Source of the DNA: Rhizophagus clarus
Lineage: Eukaryota > Glomeromycota > Glomeromycetes > Glomerales > Glomeraceae
Assembly (NCBI GenBank): GCA_015698045.1
Contig: BLAL01000242.1
Location: 1,183,001 to 1,247,000, forward strand
Direction: 5' to 3'
DNA: 64,000 bases
The notes under the pieces are model-generated. The model saw nothing but the letters and a program-made list of their open reading frames with translations. It did no database searches and was not told where the DNA came from. The position numbers were made by a program, and so were the translations under genes. Shown here piece after piece: positions 34,421 to 45,440 of the stretch (positions within the stretch are counted from its first letter, which is position 1; each line of letters starts with the position of its first letter).

Positions 34421-36434
34421 TACGAAGAGTGTTTAATTACATAGGGCTACGCGTGCAAAACGTGCAATAAATAACATCTTGAAAGTCGGTTCGGTAATTA
34501 ATTTTTCCAGCATACGAATTTATTTAGAATACAGGTCTTAAGCTTTCAAGAATAGAAAAAAAAATTGTCTCACATTTTATATTGGATTAATTACCTATAT
34601 GTAGAGTATCCAAAAAAGTGAAATAATAAATTGTTTCAAAAGGTTATATATGGTGCGTATTTATATTTATTTAAGTGAATTAGTTATTATTTGTTTAATT
34701 CTTTGACAAATCAATCTATCAGTTAATTATGCAACAGAAGAAAGAATATTTGATGAATCGGTACTGTACTGTATGGGTTATATATTGCGATATAGTAAGC
34801 AATGTTTCAAAACTGGAACTCGAGCGTCACTGTTTTATATTAACGATATTATCTTATCTTATTAAACAATAAAAAATTATAAATAGCGATAACTATTCTT
34901 TGATGTATTTGAATACAAAGGAAATAATCAATTGCCATTTCACTATGAACAGGAACATAATATATATACAACTACCAATCAAAAAACGCCATCATTTACT
35001 GACGAATTAAAACTAAATAAAATTGTAAGCAACTTTAAGTATCCATTTATTCTAAAATAATAAGGTCTTGTTATACCTAAATAGAATAAATGGACATTTA
35101 CATGACATTATTGTATGAAACAGCTGCGCCGTTTCATCTTAACATTTTAAGTATATCATATACTGTACAATAATTTATATTAGCTTTTTTTAATAATAAA
35201 AGAAAGAAAGAAAGAAAGTAAGAAAATGTTTTGTTTCTTCTATTTTATTTAAATATAATAAACCGAGGAAGGCAAGTAAAATAAACAAATTTGATTTAAT
35301 TAGCTAGTGTTTTAATAATATTATTGTTAATATCAGCGTTAATTATTATTTATGGCAGACATTAAATGTACAACCAATCATATTAACATTATTAATGTTA
35401 TTAATTCTAAAAATAAATGAGATATATGTATAAATTTATATAATGTTTGTTATCTTTAAATATACAAACGTTACGTAACTCTAAAACTTTATAGATTAGG
35501 AACAGAACAACAAAGTATAAATTACCGGCCAGCTGCGGTTTGCGGCTACCAGTGTACTAATATAGGCGGGAGACATAATAAAATCAAAATTTAAACTTAA
35601 AAAAAAGGCAATCAAATCTATAGGATAATGGAACCATCTAAAAATTCCATTCATACATACTAAAATTGAAACTGGAAGAGAATCAAAATTAAAAATTACA
35701 CTAAATTTTAAATGGTAAACTTCTTAAAATAGTAGGTGAATATTAGTTTATCTAATTAGGATATTGTCTTTCTAGTAACTATACAAAGTCAGAATTGTTG
35801 AAAATATTGTCTTTCTATAACTATGTAAAGTTAGAATTGTTGATTGATAGAATTTTGAAACAAATACAAATCTTATATTAATTATTCGACTCTTTTAATA
35901 ATATATAATAAGCTTATTTATGGCGTTTGGCGCATTTACAGTATATACTTCGATTATAATAGTATGCTCCCTTATTTCGAAGTTATGATTATTAATTTAA
36001 TTTTCTAAATGGACAAAAAATTTTTTTTTTATATTTTTAAAAATTGAATTGAACTTAAATTGAAACATTAACAAAGAAAAAAACATCAGCTTGTTTCAAA
36101 GGAAAATTACGCGATGAAAATATTAAAATATTAATCTTTAAACTTTACTTATATTTATTTATCCGTTATCAAATAGACTTATAATAACCGATTTAAGCGA
36201 AGTCATAATTTATTTATTCAAAATTTCAAATCTAGGATGAATAGCGAATTTTTCTGTTATGATTGATATGATAATGTTGCTAGTGCAACCTTCATTTCTA
36301 TCAGCTAATGGTAATAATCAAAATTCTTATAAACTAACTCCTTTGGTAAGGAGATTTAGCTAAGCATATTGTATCCACATACTATAAAAAAAATTTCCAT
36401 CTATTATTTTTATACAAAATATAAAAGAAACACT
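34421..36434. other. intergenic between two divergent small genes
   Basis: AT-rich. Contains an (AAAG)n microsatellite at 35,200-35,220 and a TATA-like TATAAATACG (minus) near 34,655 that could serve copy 3. A duplicated word ATTGTCTTTCT(A)GTAACTAT at 35,763 and 35,803. No other gene. Confidence 0.45.
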
Positions 36435-36721
36435 ATGTCATCAAGAAGCTTCGCGGAGACGGTCGAGACATCCCGATTTATTAATATAGAAAATAATACA
36501 AACAATATTGATATAAACCGAAATCGCGTTTTACAAATTCGACTGATGAATAATTCTAGTAGTACTATTGGGTTGAATCGCGCGAATTATCACACCACAA
36601 ATTACGAATAATCACACCGTAAATGATTTCTTTAATGGAACAGGCTTTACGATAATAATGGTTTCGAATCTTTGATTTTACCCTCTGGATCTTCAGTAAC
36701 CTCTTCATTATTTCGTTAAAG
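36435..36721 (+). pseudogene. second-type small gene, frame-disrupted copy
   Basis: ATG 36,435 opens a 58-residue frame (MSSRSFAETVETSRFINIEN... to YHTTNYE, stop at 36,609-36,611). Beyond that stop, the DNA clearly matches the 3' half of the gene at 56,675: AATGATTTCTTTAATGGAAC and TTCGAATCTTTGATTTTACC. Reading NDFFNGTGF and then NNGFESLILPSGSS requires two frame changes. So the gene is broken relative to its paralogue, or it makes a shorter protein. Asn- and Ser-rich, no known domain. Confidence 0.55.
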
Positions 36722-37982
36722 ATATATTTTTAATAACGTAAATTTTTGTCGGAAAAATATTATTATGAAAATTTGTTCATCACAATTCACAAACATAACC
36801 TTTTACAAAAATTTATAAGATGGTTGTAGTCTTCATATTTATTCAGATGTTTTATTATTTTTTTTTTTTTTAAAAAATACTCGTATTTTAATGCTTATAG
36901 AGAAATTTTTTAAGATATTTTTTTAAGATTTTTTTTTTAACATATTCGATGCGAATTAATAAGAATTAAATTTATTGCAAAAATTTGCTCTTATAATAAT
37001 AATGCACAATGCGACATATCACGATATCTTCAACTTCCTCAATTGAAAATGAAGTACAACTAAGTATGAAACGTTTTTTTGACACGTTTTATTTTATTTC
37101 GATTTACTTCGTCTTATTGTGTGAGTTTTTTTATTGTTTCTCTAATTATAACTTCTTTGTAAAAAACAAATTTTGAAATCGCAAAAAAAAAGGTAGTATT
37201 ATCGTTTCAAATTATGTTCTCGGTACTAGTATAAGCAATGCAAGTCATTATTAACTTCCCATCAAAAGAAGAAGCTTTGAATACGTTCGATAAAATTATG
37301 ATAGTTTCCGCGTGGATATTATAACATAACCTATTATTATAGATCAATATTTTTCAACATAAAAACAAAGTTTCAGGAAACAAATTAAGGTGTGAAAAAT
37401 ATATTTAACAAAATAATAAGGCTTCTGTTCCTATTAAAGAAATTATTTTCAATCATAAGATTATTCGTGAGTTGTGATGTAATCATTCGAAGTATTCGGT
37501 CAATCGTATTAATTGTTTATTTAATGTGAAGCGCATTTTGATCAATACTACTACTAGTTTGCATGTTTGCATTGAGAAATATTAATATTTTATCGCATGA
37601 AATGTAATGATAATTAACAAATTAGACAATTATCGATAATTATCCCTAAGTTAATTTTAAAATGATATTAATAAGTAACTATAAAAATCAGCATGTTAAT
37701 TTTGATAATTAATGATATCATATTGATAATTATCGAAAAATACCAATATTGAAAATTTGTCACCGGTGTTACACCCTCCCTGTTTTCCATTTTTACTACT
37801 TATTCCAGGGGGACGAATTTTTTCGGCGTGTATAATCCTATTCGTCACTCTTTATATGTCACGTGGTTAATTTCTTAATTCCATAATGCCGGCCGTGGTG
37901 GAATGGTGATACTGGGGTAAATATAATATGCGCACGTATCACGTGATATAATACTGATTAAAAATCGATCTAATTTTTAACT
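36722..37982. other. intergenic, nothing supported
   Basis: AT-rich; palindromic AATTATCGATAATT at 37,627-37,640 with related words to 37,740. No gene seen. Confidence 0.5.
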
Positions 37983-38135
37983 TGCACTTTTAACCTTTTT
38001 AATCTTTTTTTTTTTTACCTCTCCCTCTCTTTCATTTTTTCTCTTCCCCCTTTTTTGTTCTTTCTTTTTCTCTCCCTTTCCCTTTTCTTTTTGTCTCTTT
38101 TTCTACTATCTTTTCTTTCAACCTTCTTTTTCACC
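37983..38135 (+). promoter_or_regulatory. 150-base polypyrimidine tract
   Basis: Almost pure C/T on the plus strand (CCTCTCCCTCTCTTTC and similar). CT-rich tracts often precede transcription starts in fungi. It leads directly into the micro-exon-like array, so it may be that unit's promoter. Confidence 0.4.
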
Positions 38136-40200
38136 TATATTAGACGCTTTCTAAAAGTGAAAAATATTTTTTTAGGTCATGCTTTTGTTTATCGGATCTT
38201 TTGTAGATGTAAGTGAATTTTTGTTTTTAATTCTTTTTTTTCATCTTTAGCCAGTACTAATCTTTCTTTCTTTTATAGGTTTTGTTTTCATTTTGGCTTT
38301 CAGATGCTTAGAAATTCGGGTTTCTTTTTAGACGCATGTTAAAATTTGACAAGAAAGTGGAGGGGGAAGTGTAAGTATATTTCTCATGACAAAACTTTTA
38401 TTGATGTTTCAAGTTTTTCTTTTTTTAGATGTGTTTCCAGATTTCCTTGGATACACAAGTCTCTTCGACTTTTTGGCTTGGGATTTTAATAAAGACATTA
38501 ATCTTTTATTAATTTTTTTTATTTTTAACGTTTGTTTCTTTTCTTTTTAGGTGGATCTTTCAGACATTAGTAAAATGTCTTTCTTTTAAATATAAATTTT
38601 AATTTAATGAAACGGCTCATACATTTCATATATTTCCTTTTTGTAGATGGCCAATCCTTTGGGATTTTTAGCGTTTGGACAGTAGTAAATTCTAGTTGGC
38701 GGGGACTTTGGACGCTTGAAATTCCACGAGTAGGTTCCTTTAGTTTTTTTTATTTTATTTTATAGTATTGAAACACCTATCAATGTTTCAAATTTTCTTT
38801 TTTTTTAGGATTTCAGATTTCGGTAATGAGGGAATTTACTAATTTTTTTATTGAATTATTTTATTTGATGAAATGTTTCTAATATTTCATTTTCTTTTAT
38901 GGGTTCTGGCTTCAAATTTTGGTATTAATGAACGTGGCAAGTTTCGAAGCTAGAGTTTTTAACTCTTTTTTTTTTTAAAAAACATTAACTAATGTTTCAT
39001 TTCTTTCCTTATACGGTTCAGCGTTTGATTGTAAGTTTTGGGACTATGTGCATTAGAAGAAAGGTGAGCTAATTTTTTTTCTTTATTATTTGTTTAATCA
39101 AAACAGACAAAATGATTTCTTAAAATTTCAACCTTTCTTTTCTTTTAGATGCCAGTTTTCTAAACGTATAGAATTTTGACAGAGAACCAGAAGTTCAAAA
39201 TCACTTAATTTAGAATTTCAATAGAAAGTTTTTTTCTTTATATTGTAATATTTTTTTTTTTATATTGTATTACATCGTTGTAGTCATTTTAAACAAATAA
39301 ATTTCAGTTTCATTGAAGAAATATTTATTAACATTTCGTTTTTGTTTTTTTTTTTTAGGCAATTTCTTTAAATATTTATGGATGCAGATTTCAGTAAGGT
39401 TAAAATGTTTATAAACTGTCTTTAACAAAACGTTTATTACCATCCATTTTTTTTAGGTGGATCTATTATACTGATACCTTTCTGAAACAGAATCAGATGT
39501 TATTTTAAGGTCATTAAATTAAAAGGGTGATAAGAAGACAGAGGCCAACTCAAGGGGTATATGTGATATCCGTTGCTCCTCTGGGAATTATGTATAATAA
39601 AGACAATGAATTATTACAAGAATATCACGAAATCTGACAAGGCCCTGCTGACTATTTGAAACTAATCAATGGGAGCTGCAATTTGATGACTTGCAATATA
39701 GCCAAAAGAATCGAAAACGCATGAATTTTGAAAGCTTTATTTTTTTTGGTTTTTTTTAACAAGAATGTTATTAACGTAACATTATTTTTTTTATTTGAGG
39801 AAGCTTCAATACAATTTTAGTAGGAACGTGTCCAAATAATATAATATCAAGCTTTAAATTCGAGTTAAATGAGTTAAATGCAAGTTTTTTTTTATTTTTT
39901 ACTTTTCAACGAAACTTTTACTAACGGGTGGTTTATTATTTTATAGATGGGATTTTGGATGATTATTGTAAATTGGTCTATTTAACAAATTAAATACAAT
40001 AGAAAATTTAATTAAGGAATTAATATTATTATTATAATAACAAAATGAACAATAAATCTAATTGTTGTATAATAAATCGATAAAAATTGATATTAACTGT
40101 TAATAACATCATATTATAAAATTCGATAATTTCTATTGCTAATGTTTCTTTCATTTTCATTTGCAGGTTTTGCTTTAAATAATTTAATCAAAGATATACT
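38136..40200 (+). repeat. array of about twelve micro-exon-like modules
   Basis: Roughly every 100-200 bases a pyrimidine tract ending in TAG or CAG (for example near 38,168, 38,279, 38,430, 38,551, 38,646, 38,808, 39,149, 39,358, 39,457, 39,945 and 40,167) is followed by 30-100 less AT-rich bases, often ending at a GT site such as GTAAGT or GTAGGT. Many intron-like parts carry (T)AATGTTTCA before the pyrimidine tract. Exon-like parts share TTTTTGGCTTGGG, GGACTTTGGA and TTTCAGA words. No long reading frame joins them: several pieces have stops in all frames. A spliced non-coding RNA or a decayed repeat protein gene are both possible. Confidence 0.45.
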
Positions 40201-40249
40201 GTATTTCTGTGATTTTTAAAAGGAATATTGCAGGCTTTATCTACATTGG

Positions 40250-40520
40250 ATAATTAAATTCTTGGATTTTTTTTTTAGCAAATTCAGCCTATAATGAAAT
40301 TACTCTTTAAAACTTGTCTCAAGAAACATCTGTAGCTAGAATTATATTTTTATTTTCTTTCTGTTGGAATTTTAATGCAAAAGTTATATATCAGGCTACA
40401 TTAGGATAACCAATATTCGTCTAAAATTTACCTGCAGCCTATCTGATATGTGTCAATCTGAATGTAATGAAACTGCTTGAAGCTCCCTGACATGTTCAAC
40501 ATTTACTTATTGTATTGATA
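40250..40520 (+). repeat. shared 3' module following the array (partner 45.13-45.44 kb)
   Basis: AACTTGTCTCAAGAAACATC, GGCTACATTAGGATAACCAA and CTCCCTGACATGTTCAAC recur in the same order at 45,138-45,432, in each case just after an array of micro-exon-like modules. This suggests the array and this block belong to one duplicated unit. Confidence 0.6.
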
Positions 40521-40566
40521 AACTTATTTGATATACACAACTATCAGCTCATGAAATACATCAAAA

Positions 40567-41052
40567 TCCTTAGAATGGATCCTTTATAATAAATTTTGTA
40601 ATATTAAATATATTGGAGAAGAAAAGTTTGGCAAAGTTTATATAGCAAACTGGGATTGATGGACTTATAATTAAATGGGATAGTGAAAATCAAGATTGGA
40701 AAAGAGAAGACAAAAATATGGTTGTAATTCTGAGTTTAACATCAGAATTAACGAAGAAGGTATATTGAATTTATTATTTAATGAAAATTTGAAATTGTTA
40801 TTTATCAATATGTTATATTTGTAGATTATAAAACACCGTAAAATTTATGGAATAATTCAAGACAAGAATTACGTGATGGTTTTGAATGATACGTGTGAAA
40901 AATGTGAATATACATGTATGCAAAACGTTTTAAACAGAGTTTCCAGAATTGGACTAGCAGTAACAACAATTAGAACTGACTTTATACGTAAAGAAACTAA
41001 GATGAAAAGAAGTGGTATACTCGTCACTTACTCCTTTCGTATAACTCGTTAA
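40567..41052 (+). pseudogene. protein kinase pseudogene (N-lobe)
   Basis: SLEWILYNKFCNIKYIGEE then KFGKVYIANW matches the start of a kinase domain: a linker, then the glycine-rich loop, with Gly replaced in the middle (IGEEKFGKV for IGxGGFGxV). A frame change after IANW leads to IDGLIIKWDSENQDWKR. An intron (40,760-40,824, GTATAT...TGTAG) joins to IIKHRKIYGIIQDKNYVMVLN, the beta4-beta5 and hinge region, and CEKCEYTC. The second exon stays open to TAA at 41,050. The catalytic HRD and DFG motifs are absent. The layout (W-Y-N-F-NIK before the loop) is that of the large kinase family expanded in Rhizophagus. The copy is dead. Confidence 0.7.
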
Positions 41053-41522
41053 AGACGCATGACTTTCAAATCAGAATATGAAAATTCAATATCTTAATGA
41101 TATTCGCACCAAATATTGATAATGAAAATGAAGAAATAATTCTTATGAAAATATTTTATTTTTATTCTTGTCTCAGCAAATCTAATTCGAATCGCATGAT
41201 TATAAACTACTTTTTTTAACTTTTAAGACACTGATTCATTTAAAATTTCAAGTTAGTATAAATAAAAAAAAAACAATGCGACAAATTTTATTGACTTGAA
41301 ACTAGGGAGAAATACTAAGAAAAAATTGGTGTATAAGCATCTTTTATTTTTTTTCCAATGTATAATTACATGCTATTTACGTTATCTGTCATATACATTT
41401 ATATCCACGTTATATACTCTACAATTTACATATATTATATTATAAATAAAGCCTGATACTATTAATATTATATAGTATTTATATTTTTTTATAAAAATAA
41501 ATATTGATATATGAAAGTAACA
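41053..41522. other. AT-rich spacer
   Basis: Between the kinase relic and the convergent beta-trefoil gene. Nothing recognised. Confidence 0.5.
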
Positions 41523-41975
41523 TTAAGGATCTAATGTTAGGAATCTCCACTCCTGTAATGGTGAGCCAATCATTTCGATCGAGGCAATAACTTCCTCACC
41601 GGATAATGGTGTTGTTGCACACATAGTGGGGATGAACGCTTCGGAACAAATGAAAGTTCTTTCTCCAACTGATTTGATTTTCCATTTTTGGGTAACATTA
41701 TTTTCATCCTTTGGTGCAAGAATGAGTGGTCTATAAGGACCATTAAACTGAACGGCTAAGTTACTAATTCTATCGAAAATCAAATAATTTCCATCAGGAA
41801 GTTTATTTAGCTTCCAGCCAAGGCCAGGTGATTGTCCTAAAATAATATTAGGATATTTTGCAGTCCAAAATTCCTCATTTTTGGCTGATTGAATAATATA
41901 TATACCGTCTGGTAGTTGACTTAAAGTAACAGTAGTAAGAGTGGTTAAAATTAGCAAAAGTAAGTTAAATTTCAT
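41523..41975 (-). CDS. small secreted beta-trefoil (ricin-B-like lectin fold) protein
   Basis: 150 residues, unspliced. Residues 1-19 form a signal peptide (MKFNLLLLILTTLTTVTLS), then the mature protein begins QLPDGIYIIQSAKN. Repeats of the pattern LPDG(I/N)Y-I, together with QKW (about 104-106) and QEW (about 141-143), are the QxW-type marks of a beta-trefoil, as in R-type lectin-fold domains and some fungal protease inhibitors of similar size. Two Cys (SEAFIPTMC region) could pair. It is probably secreted and binds sugar or protein; which one cannot be read from sequence. A tandem paralogue at 43,688-44,085 is frameshifted. The promoter regions of both copies are also duplicated. Confidence 0.8.
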   Translation of the reverse strand: MKFNLLLLILTTLTTVTLSQLPDGIYIIQSAKNEEFWTAKYPNIILGQSPGLGWKLNKLPDGNYLIFDRISNLAVQFNGPYRPLILAPKDENNVTQKWKIKSVGERTFICSEAFIPTMCATTPLSGEEVIASIEMIGSPLQEWRFLTLDP

Positions 41976-42050
41976 TTTGATTTTCTGTTGATTTTTATTC
42001 TTTTCTGTAAAGAAAGTTTTTTTTCTATTTTCAAGTTGCGTGGAGTTAGG

Positions 42051-42061
42051 GCGTATTTATA
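42051..42061 (-). promoter_or_regulatory. TATA-like element of the beta-trefoil gene
   Basis: TATAAATACGC on the minus strand, about 80 bases upstream of the ATG at 41,975. Motif and spacing only. Confidence 0.4.
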
Positions 42062-42814
42062 CATATAAAAATGCTTAATGCTTAGCGAAATTGTAAATCT
42101 GGATGTGTAGATTCAGTTACTTATCAAAAAAGAATTCTCTCATCTAAAAGGATTGTTGATGTTTAGGATACGAATTAAATTGTAACACATTATTACGTTG
42201 TCAGTATGTGACATGTTGTTACGCTTTGAATATCCAAGCATCTGATTGTTTTTTTTTGCTATATGCTGTTCGTCTAATGTTTTCTTGAAAAATAAAGGTT
42301 TCTGTAGGGCACAGGGTATCATGTCATAGTACACATCACGTGTCATTACGTTGTCGTGGCTTAGCAGGCTACATATTAGTAACCGGCGATTTGTTAGATT
42401 GTGATATTGCCAACCTTCATATTTACACATTGGCTTTCATCAGGTAGATCGATCTACATATTACCACGCAGGTTAGTTTTATAACACGTGGAATTCTATG
42501 CAATCGAATTGCGTTGGACAGGACAAATTTCTACACACAACCACATGTTTCAATATAGAAGTACGTAGATTTCCACGTATCGTAAAATTTCATTGGAATT
42601 CTTTAGCGGAAATAGAATTCATCCGCAGATATTACTATGGAGTTCAAGTTATTACTAATAGCATAGTGGAATTGTGCTAGTTAAATTTTATTTACGTTTG
42701 CGTTCTTAGGATTATAACGAGGTACAGTATTTTCAAATTTGTCATGCCTATATAACTTTTATTTTCTTTTTTGATTTAATTCCTTTTAATAACACTGCTT
42801 GAAATGGAAGATGT
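42062..42814. other. duplicated upstream region and spacer
   Basis: The part to about 42,300 is a copy of 44,150-44,330 (GCTTAGCGAAATTGTAAATC, GCTGTTCGTCTAATGTTTTC). The rest shows no supported gene. Confidence 0.5.
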
Positions 42815-43345
42815 TATATGTTAGCCATGATTTTTTGCTCATGAAATTTCTTATAACGGTTTCTAACAGACAGTAACTAATTAATTATTTCAAACTGAGA
42901 TTACTGAAAATTACATATATTGATGTCTAATATTTTTTTAATATTTTTATTGAGAAGATTAAGAAAATATAAGAAATACATTTATATGTCAGCCATGATC
43001 ATTTGTTCATGAAATTTTTTATAACGGTTTGTATAGAATAATTAATTAACTCAATCTGAGATTTTGTAAAAATACACATAATAATGTCGAATTTTTATTG
43101 ATATTTTGATAAAAGAGGTCAAGAAAATATAAGTAATACATTTGTATTTCGGACATGATCGTTTGCTCATGAAATATCTTATAACGGTTTGTATATAACA
43201 AATAATTATCTCATCGAAGATTATCGAAAATTGCACATAATAATGTCTAATTTTTTTTTGATCTATTGATAAGTAATACATTTATATGTCGGCCATGATT
43301 GTTTGTTCATGAAATTTTTTATAAATGTTTGTATATAACAATTAG
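42815..43345. repeat. four tandem ~140-170-bp repeats
   Basis: TTATATGTYRGCCATGATY-TTTG-TCATGAAAT and TTATAACGGTTTGTATA recur at about 42,815, 42,982, 43,140 and 43,281, with GAGATTA-TGAAAATTACATA and TAATGTCTAATTTTTT between. The first and last units are partial. No frame is kept. Confidence 0.75.
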
Positions 43346-43687
43346 GAATTAAAAAATACATGTTATTTTATTAATTGCGATGAAATGGGTATCACGTTCG
43401 CAATTTTGCAATTATTCAGCTATTATTATCATGTATATTTCGATAAAAAGGTATTTGATAAAAACAAATCTGATCCAAATAAATTTCTTTAATTTCATGC
43501 ATTATTTTAGTATTACTATATAACTAGTTAAGTTAATTATATAAAACATAACTAAAAGTATTATATTTATTTTCTTAATTTCTTTGGTGTTAATATAATG
43601 GTTGTTATTGGTTTTGCAATTTTTTTTCTGTTATATGGTAAGTTATATGGTAATACAATATAATGATATTCATTAAGAAGTTGTTGA
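43346..43687. other. AT-rich spacer
   Basis: Nothing recognised. Confidence 0.5.
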
Positions 43688-44085
43688 TTAATTTGCTGGG
43701 ATGAATCTCCACAACTGCGATACGCCAAGCTCTTTTGGCAAAATAACAGGTCCATTAACCGGTGGTGTCACACACCCAATAGGATCTTCGGCGGAACAAA
43801 TGTAATATCCTAGTAGTCCAACTGGACTGATTATCCATTCTTGGGCAAGACTACCATTCTCTTGTGCAAGAATGAGTTTTCTTCCAAGACCCTCGGATTG
43901 AGCGGCTAGCCCAGTACTTTCATTTTTGATCGAATAAATTCCATCAGAAAGTTCAGTTACTACCCAGCTCTCATCCCAAAATTCCCCAGTTTTGACTGAT
44001 TGAATTTTATATATACCGGATGATAGGTTTTGACTTAAACAGCAGTAAAGGTGGCTAAAATGAGCAAAAGTAAGTTAAATTTCAT
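43688..44085 (-). pseudogene. frameshifted tandem copy of the secreted beta-trefoil gene
   Basis: Begins MKFNLLLLILATFTAV then stops, because one base is missing from the T run at the signal-peptide end. In the corrected frame the rest is fully open: SSGIYKIQSVKTGEFW, ELSDGIYSIKNESTG, QEWIISPVG, CSAEDPIGCV and SQLWRFIPAN to TAA at 43,688-43,690. QEW and QLW are the QxW marks. Compared with the 41.5-kb copy, it lacks about 20 residues in the first lobe. Single-base damage in an otherwise clean frame suggests recent loss or a sequencing slip in the homopolymer. Confidence 0.75.
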
Positions 44086-44829
44086 TTTGATTTTCTGTTG
44101 ATATTTATTTTTTTTCTGTAAAGAAAGTTTTTTTCTATTTTCAAGATAGTGGCTTAATGCTTAGCGAAATTGTAAATCTGGATGCGTAGATTTAGTTACT
44201 TATCAAAGGGTTGTTGATGCTAAGGATACGAATCAAATTATAACACGTTGTATGATCTCCAAGCATCTAATGTTTTTTTTTTGCTATGTGCTGTTCGTCT
44301 AATGTTTTCTTGAAAAATAATGAAGTATCAGGCCCAGCGCAACTACAAAAATGTCACGAAATTACCTAAAGGGGCTTTACCATAATGTTGTCACGTGCTA
44401 TTGCATCATTAGCTGATTTATCAACTGGTCCGGATTTTCTTTTTTTCTTTTTGTTGAGCTTACTCCCACTCCCAGGTAAGATATAGAATATTTTTGATAA
44501 ATAAAGATTTTTTTTTAAGATTGCTAAGAGTTCGTATGAGAAGAGTTCGTATGAAATATTTTGATAAAGATTTTTTAAGAGTTTATATAGGAAGAGTTCA
44601 TATGGCATATCATAGAAAATTATATCTTGGTCACGTGCAACTAATCATTTTTTTTAAAAATTGTGTAATCTAAGATTTTCGCTTACCTCCATATTAACTA
44701 TTATATAACTTCTGAACTTCCTTTAAACACCATTTCGGACCGGTAAATTATAAAATTTTTTTTAAAAAATAGGGGTCGTGATTACTTATAAGAAGTGTAT
44801 TTACATTTATTTTTATTTTTATTTTTTTT
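44086..44829. other. upstream region of the pseudogene and spacer
   Basis: To about 44,330 it duplicates the 41.98-42.30 kb promoter region. A minus-strand frame (44,366-44,478) reading GSGSKLNKKKKRKSGPVDKS then ANDAIARDN has a protein-like, Lys-rich composition and could be a last exon or relic; I could not connect it to other exons. A short direct repeat GAAGAGTTCGTATG lies at 44,525-44,600. Confidence 0.4.
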
Positions 44830-45110
44830 GCAGTCCTGTCTTCTTCAGAGAGGACTTTCGGATGGTTAGTTTCATTAAGAGAAGGTTCGTTATATAAGAA
44901 ACGTGCTAACATTTATTTTTTATTTTCGTAGCTTTTAGCTTCTTCGAAGGTAACTTTTAGATGGTAAATAAATTTCTTTGGGAAGAGTTTCGTCATTACC
45001 CATAAGAAACAAATTTAAAGTTTCCTTTTTTTAGTTTTATTTGTGTAGGTAATGCTTGAAATGACTTTTGAACAGTAAATAAATCTTTTTGGGAAGTTTC
45101 TTTATTATCT
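44830..45110 (+). repeat. array of three micro-exon-like modules
   Basis: Three ~105-bp units: TTTTTTGCAG/TCCTGTCTTC...GGACTTTCGGATG/GTTAGT, TTTTCGTAG/CTTTTAGCTTC...TTTTAGATG/GTAAAT, and TTGTGTAG/GTAATGCTTG...TTTTGAACA/GTAAAT. The spacers share TTTGGGAAG and ATAAGAAA(C/T). The 40.25-kb 3' module follows at 45,130, as in the larger array. Confidence 0.5.
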
Positions 45111-45129
45111 CTGAGAAATGTACTATACA

Positions 45130-45440
45130 CTTCAAACTTGTCTTGAGAAACATCTGTAGCTTTAGAATTTATTTTTTTATTTTTTTCTTTCTATTGTAAT
45201 TCTATCAATTAAGTTTATTTATAATAATGATCAATAATTATTTAAACACATTAAATTCATAAAATGAGAAAATAATAAATTTCATATAAACATCTGGCTT
45301 CAAAGGGAGAATTATATATCTGGCTATATTAGGATAACCAATATTTGACTGAAATTTACCAGTAATCTACTTGATAGTATGTGCCAACCTGGATGTAATG
45401 AGACTGCTTAAAGCTCTCTGACATGTTTAACGTTTACTTG
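45130..45440 (+). repeat. shared 3' module, second copy
   Basis: AAACTTGTCTTGAGAAACAT, GGCTATATTAGGATAACCAA and AAAGCTCTCTGACATG in the same order as at 40.25-40.52 kb. Differs by an extra AT-rich block of about 60 bases. Confidence 0.6.

Noticed and set aside
37888..37960. tRNA-like GGCCGTGGTGGAATGGTGA
   Set aside because: Looks like an A-box region, but no B-box or cloverleaf follows.
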